Assembly (NCBI GenBank): GCA_026545225.1
Contig: CM048848.1
Coordinates: 15,232,853 to 15,296,852 of the forward strand
Direction: 5' to 3'
DNA length: 64,000 nucleotides
Origin: Cornus controversa
Lineage: Eukaryota > Streptophyta > Magnoliopsida > Cornales > Cornaceae
Position 1 is the stretch's first letter. The number at the start of each line of letters is the position of its first letter. This document shows positions 35,474 through 47,489 of the stretch, piece after piece. The notes beneath the pieces are model-generated. The model searched no databases, was not told where the DNA came from, and worked only from the letters and a program-made list of their open reading frames with translations. Both the position numbers and the translations under genes were made by a program.

Positions 35474-37068
35474 ATATTGAAAGTCTCTTAGCAATAGAAT
35501 AAAATAAAACTAAAACAAAGAAAACTAACTAAACACTAACTAAAGTACCCAACTCCTCTTTCATCAGAGAAGCAATTGCATTTAGCATATGCAACAAGAC
35601 TTTGAACCCCTAGGTTACCCCTAGTGGATGAGTTATAGTCTAGTGAGGGTTTCCAGAAATATTACCCATAAACATTCAAAATTTCTGCTTAAATATTAAT
35701 CAAGAAAGAAGATTACAATAGATAGTTATAGACTTGCATTCAAGAATAATTTCAAATATTCAAATTCCATAATTCAAAGCAATGGTCCCCATGCATAATT
35801 CCCATCAACACATCTCAAAGTAGCCAGTCCTGATTCCCTCATGAAAAGTAAACTAGCAATCATCTCATGTGGCATAACCTAGCCCCAAATATATTAAGTC
35901 ACATACCCCTTCAACTCACTAGCTCCCTTTATTGAACTCATACTTCCAAACATGAATACATGACTTTCTTTCTTTTTTTTCTTTTTTTTTCATTGATTTA
36001 TTGGTTGTGCAATGTCTTGGTCTATTAAGCTCTCTGGAAGATCTATGTAGCAAGCTTTCAGTTAGTGACTCCCAAACCAGATGGCTTTAGGGCACTAGGT
36101 GTTAAGACACCCCAAAGAACCTAATAACTCAAATCAGTCAGGCTACAAACCAAGACAACCAATGCTTATCTTTTCTCACCCTTCACTTTTTGAGGCGAAC
36201 ACTCAATGCTTACTAAAGCAAGAGGCCCGTTTACTTCGTGAAAAAGGATCAAATTGATTTGCTATTAATCACATATATATTTTTTTTCTTCTTTTTTTTC
36301 ATTGAAGTCAAGTAAAATAAATCATCGGTACTCATTCTCAAGGGATACTAATTACTATCAAGTATATGTAACTCAACAACTCAGAGCCAAAGTTTATACC
36401 CCACAAGATTATGTTAGTGTGCCTATGCATATGAGGAAACTAAAACCAATCACACTAAAACATATCGATGCAAATAATGATTAAAACCACTAGATTCAAA
36501 CCACAGTTTTCAAAAATTTAAACATACCCAAGAATTGTAATTCAAGCAACTACATAAAGTACTAATCCCTTGAATAATGTAAAAACATCCTATCTAAAAA
36601 CAAAACAAAAGAAAATAACAAAAAAACTATGAAAACAAAATAAACAACAAGTTCTAAAATAAGAAGAATTTCGTAAAAATTTTCCCCCATTGAAATAAAG
36701 CATATAAAAAGGCATCGCCTCACCCCAAACTTAAATTGTACATTGTCCTCAATGTACACCCAATAAAAGTATAAAGAATGGTTAGAACGATATTACCATG
36801 ACCATGGAGTAGTGGCAAGAAAATAGCATAAATCAGTAGCATCAAGGCAATGAAGCCATTCCCCCAAACTTGGATGTTACAACCTGTCAAAATAAACCAC
36901 TACACCCCAACGACCAAGTGAAATAATATGGTTGAAAATAAACATGAAATAGAAAAAGTAAAACAATTTTTTTTTTAAATTGAATATATAAAAATATGAA
37001 AAATTAAATAAAGAAAAGAAAAAATAAAAATAAAACTAAAAATACAAAAGATTGTAACCACCAGAAAA
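35474..37068 (-). other. Element 1 non-coding tail
   Basis: About 1.6 kb between the accessory ORF and the polypurine tract. The matching stretch of element 2 (51111-52708) shares it in order, including GAATGAGTACCGATGA and GCCTAGTGCCCTAAAGCC words. No ORF. Confidence 0.6.
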
Positions 37069-38295
37069 TTAAGGAGAAGGTGGTGCCGGAGCATTTGGGT
37101 CAAGGCCAGCCTGTCGCATCAAGGTACGCAACATCATCCTCATCTCCCTCCGATCTTGCCGAGTCTCTCTGTATTGATCTGCCAACTCTGTTCGTAAAGC
37201 TCCAAAATGCCCGGACACCTCTGTCTATAAGGCACCAAATTGGGTAGTCAAACCAGCAATCTAATTCTCTAGATGGCTATAAGTGTGGCCTCCACCCCAC
37301 GCATACACTTCATCCTCCTCAGCTTCTACCTCTTCGGGCTCTTCCACCACTACTGGTGGTGCTACAATAGTTTTCCCTCCTTGGGTTGGTCGAGCTATCT
37401 CACCTGGCGTAACAATGACTCTTTAATGCATATGTGAATGACTCATGTTCCAGTAATGTGTGCCATAATGAATGTTTCTCAGAAAAGTAAGCTCAGTCTC
37501 ATTGACCTCATACCCTTGTGCAGATAACAACTAGTAAATAAGAGTAGGGAATGGAAATTCCCAGTCTCTTGCATTCTCTAGTGTCTTGGCCACGACTTTT
37601 GAATAGAATTTTTTAACTTGGCGCCAAATAATCTATGAAAACGACAACCAGTGCCCAAAATGGATAGCATATAAGGCTCTGAGGAACTCTTGATGTCTTT
37701 TAGTCTTGTGCCCAATTGGGCACACATTCTTGTATAGCACGACTTCAAGGAACCATAAGTGATTGGGTATGGAGGATTTAGAAGCAGGATTATGCTTTGG
37801 CCTAAAAAACTGGCTAGCACACAATCGTGCAACCAAGTTACCCACTGAAAGATCATCGGGTAAAAGAGTGTAGATGTCTGTCAAGTCAACTGGACATTCA
37901 TGACGGCAGCCCATGGCAATAGCGATGGTGGACATAGCAACATGGACTGGCATCCCATCCACCAAAGAAATAAGCACTCTCTACTCGTCAAGTTTTGGCA
38001 TCAAGTTCTAGTAAAAGACCTTGACAAGCCTCGGGTAAATGGTGGTGAATGATGGAGCAAAAATTAAAACTGCCCGGTGACGACGGATGTCGACACTACT
38101 CCATTATGTTTCAGGAAACATCGCATAGAGCTCCACTATATCAAAAGATGTTTCAAAATTTAAAGCTCTCGGGTGCTATCTTTCATGGACCCGCTCTCAT
38201 TGTGACATAGGAGCAGTTGGTGCCCGAACATGTCGTGCTCGATAAGGATTACGCGAGCTTGTCGCTCCTTGGGTGTTGGCTCTCTTTGGTGCCAT
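37069..38295 (-). pseudogene. Element 1 accessory ORF ('putative plant transposon protein' type)
   Basis: ATG at 38295 (MAPKRA...) to TAA at 37069, about 408 codons with several stops and a small shift. Recognisable blocks: NFETSFDIVELYAMFPET, IYPRLVKVFY, VHVAMSTIAIAMGCRHECP, DDLSVGNLVARLCASQF, HLWFLEVVLYKNVCPIGHK and AIHFGHWLS, then a Pro/Glu-rich linker and a probable coiled coil (FGALRTELADQYRETRQD, MRMMLRTLMRQAG). The domain type is common in plant gypsy elements; its biochemical role is unknown. It sits behind its own TATA-like box (38692-38702). Confidence 0.7.
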
Positions 38296-38691
38296 ATGAG
38301 CTTAAAAAGTTTGGTTGAAGAATTAAAGCAAACACTTGGTATATGAAAATCGATAACCACCTTCAACCTCTTCTTTTGGGATCTTCTTCGCCCAAAATCA
38401 AATAATTCAACCCACAATTTACTCCCCAAACTTGGTCTTCAAAAGCCCTTAAAGAGATCCACTTAATTTTGAGAAAATAAAACACAACTTTTCTTGATGA
38501 AGAACTTTGAAAAAGTAGGAGGTTTAATTAAGGAATTGAGATAAACAAGTTAGAATTGATGTTGCTGATGAGACGATCTCTTGTATTGGATTCACCAAAT
38601 TGACAAATTGGAATCCCAGTTGATGTATGAGAGTCAATGGAGAGCACTAGGCCTTGTAAAATTTGAGTGGGAGCAACTAGGCTTGAAGAGC

Positions 38692-38702
38692 CCTTTATAT
38701 AG
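38692..38702 (-). promoter_or_regulatory. TATA-like box before the element 1 accessory ORF
   Basis: On the - strand TATATAAAGGG, about 400 bp upstream of the accessory ATG and just downstream of the palindromic-word cluster. Element 2 has the same arrangement at 49468-49478. Confidence 0.5.
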
Positions 38703-38734
38703 GCATTTAGATTTTTGGATCAACCCTTATTGGG

Positions 38735-38930
38735 CCCAGGCGATCGATCCCCCTCATGGCTGGGTAATCGATTGCCCAACTGATGGTTTTTTTCATAAAA
38801 TTCCTCTTGGGCGCAAAGAGGCGATCGGTCGCCCATCTTGATGGTCCTTAGGCATCAATCACCCAAGGTCGACTGAATGGAGTAAAATTGAGCTAGTGAT
38901 TGCCCAAGGTCGACCGAGATATCTCTTTTT
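38735..38930. repeat. Palindromic-word cluster in the element 1 spacer
   Basis: AGGCG-ATCGAT-CCCCC (38738), GGGTA-ATCGAT-TGCCC (38762), AGGCG-ATCGGT-CGCCC (38819), then two CCCAAGGTCGAC words (near 38861 and 38908). All look like decayed forms of GGGCG-ATCGAT-CGCCC. Confidence 0.7.
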
Positions 38931-39159
38931 CACCCGTTTTGAGTTCAAATACCCTGACACACCTCCCGGCATCCCTCGGAAGCAACTAAAACATCAAAGA
39001 CTTAAAGAAAATACATTAAAACATACCTAAAATTGAAATACAATCAAGAAAATATGTACTAAAAACTTGAAAGAAAGAAAAACTAAAGAAATTAAGGGTT
39101 AGAAATATAAAATACCCTACAGTTAACGTCTGTAGGCGACGTTCATCACCCGAGAGGAT

Positions 39160-40620
39160 TAAGTAAGATAAGCGGGATCCGTCAAGTCGACAGACTCCAT
39201 GTCTCCAATTGGCACAATCTCCTCTACACAATGCTTCGGATAGCACGGTAGCAACCCTTTGAATATTCCAAACAATTGTTTATCCAAAAATGATTCACGA
39301 ATAGGTAATGCATCGAGCGTGGAGTCCACTAGAATTTGAGATAAATAGTCGGCCACCACATTCTCTGTCCCTTTTTTTATCTTTTATTTCTAAATTAAAT
39401 TCTTGCAATAATAAAATCCATCGAATAAGACGTGGCTTGGTTTCCTTCTTTGCTAGCATGTGCCTCAATGCAGCATGATCAGAGTAGACAACCACCTTGG
39501 ACCCCAACAGATTGAAATAGAATTTGTCCAAGGCAAATACGACTGCTAGAAGCTCCTTCTCTATAGTTGTATAGTTAAGTTGAGCATTAAAAAGAGTCTT
39601 ACTAGCATAGTAGATGACATAAGGGCGTTTGTACTCCCATTGTCCCAGAATAGCTCCTACTGCATAGTCAGAAATATCACACATGATTTCAAATGACATT
39701 GACCATTTAGGAGATTGCATGATTGGTGTAGATGACAGCAAAGACCGAAGCTTCTCGAAGGCTTGCAAACAATCATCCTCAAAGGAGAATGTCGCATCCT
39801 TAGTCAAGAGATGACACAAGGGTCAAGAAATTTTACTGAAGTCCTTGATGAATCTTCTATAGAACCCAGCATGGCCTAAGAAAGAACGGACTTGCCTTAC
39901 TGTAGTCGAAGGGGGTAAAGTAGAAATCAAATCAATCTTTGCTTTATCAACTTCAATACCCCTCTTTGAAATGACATGCCCTAATACTATACCTTCCTTC
40001 ACTATGAAATGACTTTTCCCCCAACTAAGGATCAAATTTTGATCTCGGCATCTCTAAAGCACAAGTGATAAATTTCTCAAACAGTCATCAAAAGATAACC
40101 CAAAAATAGAGAAGTCATCTATGAAGACCTCCAAGAAATTTTCCACCATGTCGAAGAATATGGCCATCATACACCTCTAAAACGTTGTCGGAGCATTACA
40201 TAACCCAAAAGGCATGCGCCGATAAGCAAAAGTGCCAAACGGACATGTAAAAGTGGTTTTCTCTTGATCTTCTGGATCTATGGCTACTTGGTTATAACCA
40301 GAGTAGCCATCCAGAAAGCAATAATAGCTCTAACCCGCCAACCTCTTGAGAATTTGATCAATGAAAGGAATAGGGAAGTGATCTTTTACTATCATGGAGT
40401 TAAGCTTTCTGTAATCAATACAAACATGCCAACATGTGGCAGTGCGTTGCGAAATGAACTCCCCATAGAATTTGGAACAATAGTAAGGCCAGATTTCTTA
40501 GAAACAACTTGAGGCGGGTTTACCCATGTGTTGTCAAAAATAGGGTAAATGATGCCTACATCGAGCAATTTGATCACCTCTTTCTTTACCACCTCTTTCA
40601 TGTTAGGATTCAATCACCTC
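39160..40620 (-). pseudogene. Element 1 RT, RNase H and integrase tail
   Basis: RT in pieces (40613 down to 39823): NPPQVVSKKSGLTIVPNS, a broken middle, FIDD at the catalytic site, then GIVLGHVISKRGIEVDKAKI and FLGHAGFYRRFIKDFSKI. RNase H 39819-39360: [41 protein letters not shown]. It then passes straight to KHCVEE ... [13 protein letters not shown], the end of an integrase, with no HHCC or DDE core. Stops and frameshifts throughout. Confidence 0.8.
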
Positions 40621-41195
40621 TATGCTTCTCTAGACAGCTTTCTTCCTTCTTCTAAGTGAATTTTATGCTTGCAAATAGAAGGATCAATACCCTTGAGATC
40701 AGCTACACTTCACCCAATTGCTTCACGATGTCAATACAAGACCTTTACTAAGCTTGCTTCTTGAGTATCTATGAAATCAGAAGCAATGATAATTATAAGA
40801 GTTTTATTGACCCCCAAAACCACATATTTTAACTTATCAGGCAAGGGCTTCAGCTCTAGTTATGGAAGGGACTCCAGTGAAGGCACTAGAGGAGGGCTAG
40901 AAAGGAAAGGCAGTGGCTCAACTGGAATTCTCCAAGGTGGAGTATTCTGAATGGTTGCAACTTCCAACTTAGGATTTGCCTCTTCACTTAGTTCTTCAAT
41001 ATTGAACGCTTCATAGCCAACGAGAGATCTACAAACCTCCAAGGAGTCATGAGATAAAGATGATGACGTAAATTCCTCCACACAGTCTTCAATAACATCC
41101 ATGCAGTAAACATCACTTTGATCTGGAGTGTGTTGGATAGCATTGAAAATATTAAACTTGACCTTCATGTTGCCAAATGAGATGTCCTTGATCTC
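40621..41195 (-). pseudogene. Element 1 protease-RT linker
   Basis: Frames 41168-40860 (DQSDVYCMDVIEDCVEEF, IQNTPPWRIPVEPLP) correspond to 47100-47480 of element 2. This is the acidic linker usual between protease and RT in Athila-type polyproteins. Confidence 0.65.
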
Positions 41196-41582
41196 TTACC
41201 TATAGTTTATGTAAGCATCTGTTGTAGCTAAGAAAGGTTGACCAAGGATGACTGGAATGTGCCTTCTTGGATTGTGTACTAGCTTAGTGTCTAACACAAT
41301 GAAATCAACTGGAAAGTAAAACTTATCCACTTTGATGAGCACATCTTCAACAATACCTTGTGGTTGCTTAGTTGATCTGTCTGCAAACTGTAACACCATT
41401 GAGGTAGGCTTCAATTCTCCCAAGCCCAATTGTAAGTAGACTAAATAAAGCAGCAAGTTCACACTTGCGTCCAAATTAAGAAGAGCTTTGTCCATATGGT
41501 GCTCCCCAATGATGTATGAGATTGTTAGGGCACCAGGATCTTTGTACTTAGGAGGAGTGCAATGCTGAATTATAGAACTCAC
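41196..41582 (-). pseudogene. Element 1 aspartic protease region
   Basis: Matches 46674-47055 of element 2. The catalytic motif reads LLNLDASVNLL instead of the family's DLGASVN, so the active-site Asp is lost. The following TSMVLQFADRSTKQPQG and RRHIPVILGQPFLATT blocks are typical. Confidence 0.75.
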
Positions 41583-41599
41583 TTGTTATGGCAGCATTA

Positions 41600-43179
41600 T
41601 CTTCTTTGGTATATGATTTTTGGAACGCCTTTTTTTGAGTGCACAAGTCCTTTAAAATTTCGCATAAAGAGGAATCTGTTTAATAGTATCAAGGAGTGGT
41701 AGATTAATTTTCATTTATCGAAACACCTCCATCATGTCATGCAACTTATCCCCTTATTTCTCCAACTTGGATGCTTGTAGAAAACGTTGTGGGAAGGGAG
41801 CCTTGGGCTCATATGAATTTTTAGCACTTAGACTTATGATCACTTCTTCTTCTTCTTTCTTCTCTCCCACCTTATTATCAATTATTTTTCCACTTCTCAA
41901 AGTGGTGATGGCTTGAACTTGCTCATGATGTGGATTGCTTGAAGAAACATACATCCCTCTAGGATTTACAACTGGTTAACTTGGAAGCTTTCCTTCTTCT
42001 CTTCTACGCAAGGCATTGGCAAGTTGTCTAAACTAAGATTTAAGTTTGGCAATAAACTGAGAATGAGAATGAACTAGTTGAGCTATTGTTTGCACTAAAT
42101 CGACAATAGAGTTGAGCTTCTCAAGTTTGGAATCAATCTTGTCAAGTCTTGCAAGGGCACTTATTATTTGCTCTTCAAAGGCAGAATTTTTCTATGGCAT
42201 AGGAACTTGTGCTTGATATGGCTATTGAGGTATATAGTTCCTAGGCTGATATGTAGGTTGCATTACTGCCCCTTGGTTACTATAAGAAAAACTAGGATAA
42301 TTCCTCCATATCGGATTGTAAGTATTACCACGTGGAGGATTCATTAAACCAATGAATGTAGCTTGGACTTGCTCTTGTTGAAGATCAAAAAATTATCCAA
42401 CAGAGGGACAATTATTTACATTATGCATAGGACTAGTGCAAAAGTCACAAGGGCCTAGCAATGAAGAATTTGCAGCAGAAGGAGCTTGATTGGCTGCCAT
42501 AACCAATGCTACCTTTTGTGCAATCAAGTCAATGTCGGTTGGCATAACATCTGTAGCACCAACCTCAAAAATCACATCAGTTTTCCTTGTAATGGTTGGT
42601 CTGCCAGAACGAGTAGATGACACATGTTGTAGAGAATTGTCACTCAGATTTTTAAATAAGGTGCACGCCTCTTCTTCACTCTTCAACATGAAAGTACCTC
42701 CACAGGATGCATCGACCATCTGTATGTTTTCTTCTATCAGCCCTTCATTAAAACTCTGCACAAGTTACCACTTAAGAATCTAATGATGAGGACACTTCCT
42801 AAGAAGGTCCTTGAGTCTTTCCCATGTCTAATAGAATTGTTCTCCCTCATATTGGGAGAAACTAGTGATAACACTTCTGAATTGATTGGTCTTCCCTATC
42901 AAAAAATATTTCTTCAAGAACTCATGTTGCATCTGAGTCTAGGTCATGATAGAGCCCATCGGTAGAGAATTGAAACAATACTTGGCTTTGTCCTTCAAGG
43001 AAAATAAAAAAAGTCTTATTTTGAAAGCATCTTCAAGAAGTTGTGAATTTTTGTAGTTGAGCACACTGCTATGAACTCATCTAGGTGTTTGTAAGGGTCT
43101 TCTTGAGTTAGCCCAAAATAGGATGGAAGCATTTGAATAACGCTGGACTTGATCTCATAATTCTGTGTTGTGACATTAG
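41600..43179 (-). pseudogene. Element 1 gag, C-terminal part
   Basis: Reads from 43179 down: QNYEIKSS-like start, retrotransposon gag core with stops, ASCGGTFMLKSEEEA, then an intact zinc knuckle CDFCTSPMHNVNNC (about 42410-42450) and the coiled tail. The N-terminal part lies beyond element 2 at 54225-54482. The break carries the ATTAG duplication. Confidence 0.8.
43175..43179. other. Target site duplication of element 2, left
   Basis: ATTAG, repeated at 54225-54229. Removing element 2 and one copy restores the gag order seen in element 2's own gag. Confidence 0.85.
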
Positions 43180-44680
43180 TGATTGGCGTTGAATATTGAG
43201 CATTCTAGTCTCTTAACTTGCATATATTATTCTCTTAGTGAAAGATTATTTTGTGATTTTATTTCATTTTAGTGTTTTCTATATTTTTAGGGCCTTAATG
43301 ATTATTTCAGTTAAAACCATGATTTTGGATTTTTAAAGATGATATGCAACAGGGTTAGATGAAGCCTACATTAAAGGGATCCATTCAACTCCATATTTTA
43401 ATACAAATCAGCCCATGGAAGAGGTCCAAGAGAATTACAGCTGCTTAAGAAGGTTATCGGCCTAAAGCCCAAATCTGTGCTTAATACAGTCTTAATCCCA
43501 TTTTGGAAAACGAACCAGAAGTATTATTTTTGAGTCTCAAATCAACTTAATTTCTAATCGAGTTGAACAAAATTTGATTCTGCACACTTTTGATTTCACG
43601 AAAATTCTGTGAATCGGACTTCTAGTGGATCAAAAGTTGGGCCAAATGTCAGCAAAAAAAATCCACCTGATTAGTGTTGCGGGAAAATCTAATTAATTCC
43701 TAATTGGATTAGGACTTTGGGGTATTCTCTTGGTGCATAAAGTGGAGAATTAAAGGCTCTTTTTAGAGTCTTAGAGAGCTTAGAGAGCCTTTAGACAGAA
43801 TTGAAGACATACTTTGCAGAGCTTTCGAGTGGAGAATCATTGGAGAACGAAGTCTTATGTATAATTCATGAAGATGATGCCTTCTTCCTCAACCGTTGAA
43901 GCTTCTTCTTCTACCATGAGCGGCTAGTTCATCCACTAGGGTTTTGATCTAGCCCTAACAAAGCATCAATGGTTTGATTGTTTTAATTATTAGGACTTTT
44001 ATATTCATACATAGATTGTGTAATTTAGAGGATTCTTATTATAGAATTGAGCAATAAAAGTCTTATAAAATCAGTTTCAATGATTTCTTATCTTGTCTTA
44101 GATATTTAGTTATCGTTATTGAACTCAATCTCTCTTATTTTCTGTGATCATGAGAGCGATTATTACACAATGGTAATCACTGAATATATCATTATACGCT
44201 TTGATGGAATATGCCTAGAGAAGATGGACCATACTGCACCCTAGAGTAAAGTAGTTAGGCAGATGACCCATGCCAATTGAAGATAGTCCATGACTTAGCT
44301 TTAATCATATGTTATCTTCTTGACGGATGAAAGTGAGCTTGTAGCCACCGACACCACTTATGCATGATGTAATTCTCCATAGTTAATTCAATTAACCATT
44401 GAATGTGGAGTTAGTGGTGAAGTCAATTACCCTAGATTTATCTCATATTATCTTCACTCTCTATTTTCTTTGTTTTATTTTATTTTATTTTTAATTAGTT
44501 TAAATATAAAAATCAAATTTTTGCTCTTTCTAAATTTAACTGAAATTAATTTTGTATTCCAACTCATTCAGACCATAATCCCTGAGGTTCGACACCCCTT
44601 TCGATAGCCCTATTTTGCAAAGAATTCGTTCTATTGCGAAGTGTGGTAATTTTAATTGAGACGCACTCACACACGAATCA
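43180..44680 (+). repeat. Element 2, 5' LTR
   Basis: 1501 bp, TGATTGGCG ... GAATCA. The partner LTR is 1502 bp. Confidence 0.92.
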
Positions 44681-44685
44681 ATTTT

Positions 44686-44703
44686 TGGCACCGTTGTTGG
44701 GGA
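44686..44703 (+). other. Element 2 primer-binding site (tRNA-Asp type)
   Basis: TGGCACCGTTGTTGGGGA, five bases after the LTR. It resembles the TGGCGCCGTTGCCGGGGA site usual in Athila/Tat elements, with transitions. Confidence 0.8.
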
Positions 44704-44825
44704 TTATCTATTTGATTGATTGGATTTTACAGAATTAATTTTAATTAGATTTTTAGTTTAGGAAATTTTTATATTTTGTTTTTAATTTTGTTTTTGTTTT
44801 CTTTTCAGGTACTTTTCGTTAATAT

Positions 44826-46460
44826 ATGCAAGGTCGTCGTTCTGTGGCTGATCCTTTGATACATCTTGATCCTAAGCCTAAACGTACTCTCAGACAACAG
44901 AGGAACATCCCTGTTGATACCATTGTGCAAGGGGAAGAATTCATTGAAGACATGGCAGAAGAAAGGAATAACAACCTTGTTCCTAATGCAGTTGGAGAAA
45001 GGGCTAGATTGCTCAAGAATTACTATGTTCCTGAGACATACACTTCACCAGTCGATTTTCAACTGCCTAATGTCACAGCACAGAATTATGAGATTGAGTC
45101 CAGCATTATTCAGATGCTACCATCCTATTTTGGGCTAACTCAAGAGCACCCTTACAAGCATCTAGATGAATTCATTAAAGTGTGCTCAACTACTAAAATT
45201 TACAACTTCTTTGAAGATGCTTTCAGAATGAGACTTTTTCCATTCTCCCTGAAAGATAAAGCAAAGTATTGGTTCAATTCTCTACCGGCAAATTCTATCA
45301 CGACTTGGACTCAAATGCAACAAGAGTTCCTTAAAAAGTATTTTCCGATAGGGAAGACCAATCAGTTCAGACGTGTTATCACTGGTTTCTCCCAATATGA
45401 GAGGGAACAATTTTATGAGACATGGAAAAGATTCAAGGACCTTCTTAGGAAGTGTCCTCATCATCAAATTCCTAAGTGGAAACTAGTACAGAGTTTTCAT
45501 AAAGGGCTGACAGAAGCCAACAGACAGATGGTTTATGCGTCTTGTGGAGGTATTTTTATGTTGAAGAGTGAAGAAGAGGCATGGACCTTATTTGAAAATC
45601 TTAGTGACAACTCTCTACAACATGTATCCTCTACTCGTTCTAGCAGACCTACCACTACAAGGAAGACTGATGGAATTTTTGAGTTTGGTGCTTCAAAAGC
45701 TATGCCAACTGACATTGACTTAATTGCACAGAAGGTAGCAGCAATTATGGCTGCCAATCAAGCTCCTTCTACTTCAAATTCTTCATTGCTAGGCCCTTAT
45801 GAATTTTTCTCTAGTCCTATGCATAATGTGAACAATTGTCCTTCAATTGGGCAATTTTCTGATGTTCAACATGAGCAAGTCCAAGCTGCATTCACTGGAC
45901 CAACGAATCCTCCACGAGGTAATACTTACAATCCTACATGGATGAATCATCCTGATTTTTCTCACAGTAACCAAGGGGCAGCAATGCAACCATCATATCA
46001 ACCTAGGAATTTTGTACCTCAACAGCAAGATCAAACACAAGTTCCTATGGCACAAAGAATTTCTGCTATTAAAGACAAGCTAACACTCACCTTAGCAAAA
46101 TTTGATAAACTCGATTCCATTATAGAGATAGTTCAAGCTACTGTAGCAACAGTACAATCTACAGTTCAGCTAGTACACTCTCATTCTCAATCTATTGCCA
46201 AACTGGAATCTCAATTTGGACAGCTTGCTAATTCATTGAGTAGAAGAGAAGAAGGGAAGCTCCCTAGTCAACCAGTTGCTAATCCAAGAGGGATGCAAGC
46301 TTCCACAAGCAACCCACACCATGAGCAGGTTCAAGCTATTACCACTTTGAGGAGTGAGAAAATAATTGATAATAAGGTGGGGGAAAAGAAAGAAGAAGAA
46401 AAAGTGACCACAAGTCCAAGTGCTGAAAATTCTTATGAGCCCAAGGCTCCTTTCCCATAA
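44826..46460 (+). CDS. Element 2 gag
   Basis: 544 codons open from MQGRRSVADP. Residues about 95-215 are the retrotransposon gag core (FRMRLFPFSLKDKAKYWF, TWTQMQQEFLKKYFP, ETWKRFKDLLRKCPHH). Near residue 324 the zinc knuckle kept by element 1 reads PYEFFSSPMHNVNNC: both leading Cys are replaced, so nucleic-acid binding is probably lost. A Gln-rich region and a coiled segment (KLDSIIEIVQ ... KLESQFGQLANSLS) follow. It ends at a TAA where element 1 has a Gln codon, a C-to-T change; in the family gag and pol form one frame. Role: particle formation. Confidence 0.85.
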   Translation: MQGRRSVADPLIHLDPKPKRTLRQQRNIPVDTIVQGEEFIEDMAEERNNNLVPNAVGERARLLKNYYVPETYTSPVDFQLPNVTAQNYEIESSIIQMLPSYFGLTQEHPYKHLDEFIKVCSTTKIYNFFEDAFRMRLFPFSLKDKAKYWFNSLPANSITTWTQMQQEFLKKYFPIGKTNQFRRVITGFSQYEREQFYETWKRFKDLLRKCPHHQIPKWKLVQSFHKGLTEANRQMVYASCGGIFMLKSEEEAWTLFENLSDNSLQHVSSTRSSRPTTTRKTDGIFEFGASKAMPTDIDLIAQKVAAIMAANQAPSTSNSSLLGPYEFFSSPMHNVNNCPSIGQFSDVQHEQVQAAFTGPTNPPRGNTYNPTWMNHPDFSHSNQGAAMQPSYQPRNFVPQQQDQTQVPMAQRISAIKDKLTLTLAKFDKLDSIIEIVQATVATVQSTVQLVHSHSQSIAKLESQFGQLANSLSRREEGKLPSQPVANPRGMQASTSNPHHEQVQAITTLRSEKIIDNKVGEKKEEEKVTTSPSAENSYEPKAPFP

Positions 46461-47198
46461 CGTTTCCTTGAAGCATCTTAATTGGGGAAGCAAGGGGACA
46501 AGCTGCATGACATGATGGAAGTATTTTGACAAGTGAAGATTAATTTGCCACTCCTTGATGCCATCAAGTAAATTCCTCCTTATGCTAAATTTTTGAAGGA
46601 CTTGTGCACTCAAAAGAGGCGTTCTAAAAGTCATGTGCCAAAGAAAGTGATGCTGCCACAACAAGTGAGTTCTATAATTCAGTAGTGCACTCCTCCCAAG
46701 TACAAAGATCCTGGTGCTCCAACTATCTCATGCATCATTGGGGAGCACCATGTGGATAAAGCTCTTCTTGATTTGGGTGCAAGTGTGAATTTGCTACCCT
46801 ATTCAGTTTACTTACAATTGGGCTTGGGAGAATTGAAACCTACCTCGGTGGTGTTGCAATTTACAGACAGATCAACAAAGCAACCTCGTGGGATCATTGA
46901 AGATGTGCTCATTAAAGTGGACAAGTTCTACTTTTCAGTTGATTTTTTTGTACTTGATATTGAGCCAGTTCACAACCCAATGAGGCACATTCCAGTTTTC
47001 CTTTGTCGACCTTTCTTGGCTACTGCTGATGTTTGCATAAATTGTAGGTCAGGGATTATGGATATTTCATTTGGTAACATGAATGTCAAGCTTAATGTTT
47101 TCAATGCTATCCATCACTCTCCAGACCAGAGTGATGTGTTCTTCATGGATCATATTGATGAATGTGTAGAGGAATTTGTTTCATCCTCTATATCTTGA
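46461..47198 (+). pseudogene. Element 2 gag end and aspartic protease
   Basis: After several stops the frame 46752-47198 gives ALLDLGASVNLLPYSVY with the catalytic DLGAS motif, then STKQPRGIIEDVLIKVDKFY and MRHIPVFLCRPFLATA. The protease core looks sound, but upstream stops (at CAA/CGA-type codons) separate it from gag. Confidence 0.8.
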
Positions 47199-47204
47199 AA
47201 CTCC

Positions 47205-47480
47205 GTGGAGGTATGTAAGTCTCTTTGTGATTATGAGACAATTTATGAAGAAGAGTTGTGCGAAGAGGTAAATTCTATGCTGGAAGTGGATGCTATTCAG
47301 AATACTCCACTGTGGAGAATTTCAGTCGAGCCACTCCCTTCTCTCTCTAGCACTCCCCAAGTGCCTTCATTAGAGTTCCCTCGGCAATTAGAGTTGAAGC
47401 CTTTGCCTGACAAGTTGAAGTATGTATTTTTGGGGGCACATAATACTCTTCCTATTATCATTGCCTCTGATTTGACATAA
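47205..47480 (+). pseudogene. Element 2 protease-RT linker
   Basis: Acidic and proline-rich, with IQNTPLWRISVEPLPSLSS and LELKPLPDKLKYVFLG, the usual end of the linker before RT. Confidence 0.7.
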
Positions 47481-47489
47481 ACTCAAGAG

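Noticed and set aside
37578-37977. Two overlapping - strand ORFs read as separate genes
   Set aside because: Both are frames of the broken accessory ORF of element 1; only one frame carries the family blocks.
44819-45757. Reverse-strand ORFs within element 2 gag, and the matching + strand ORFs in element 1
   Set aside because: Shadows of gag; they appear in the same relative frame in both elements only because the sense strand is conserved.
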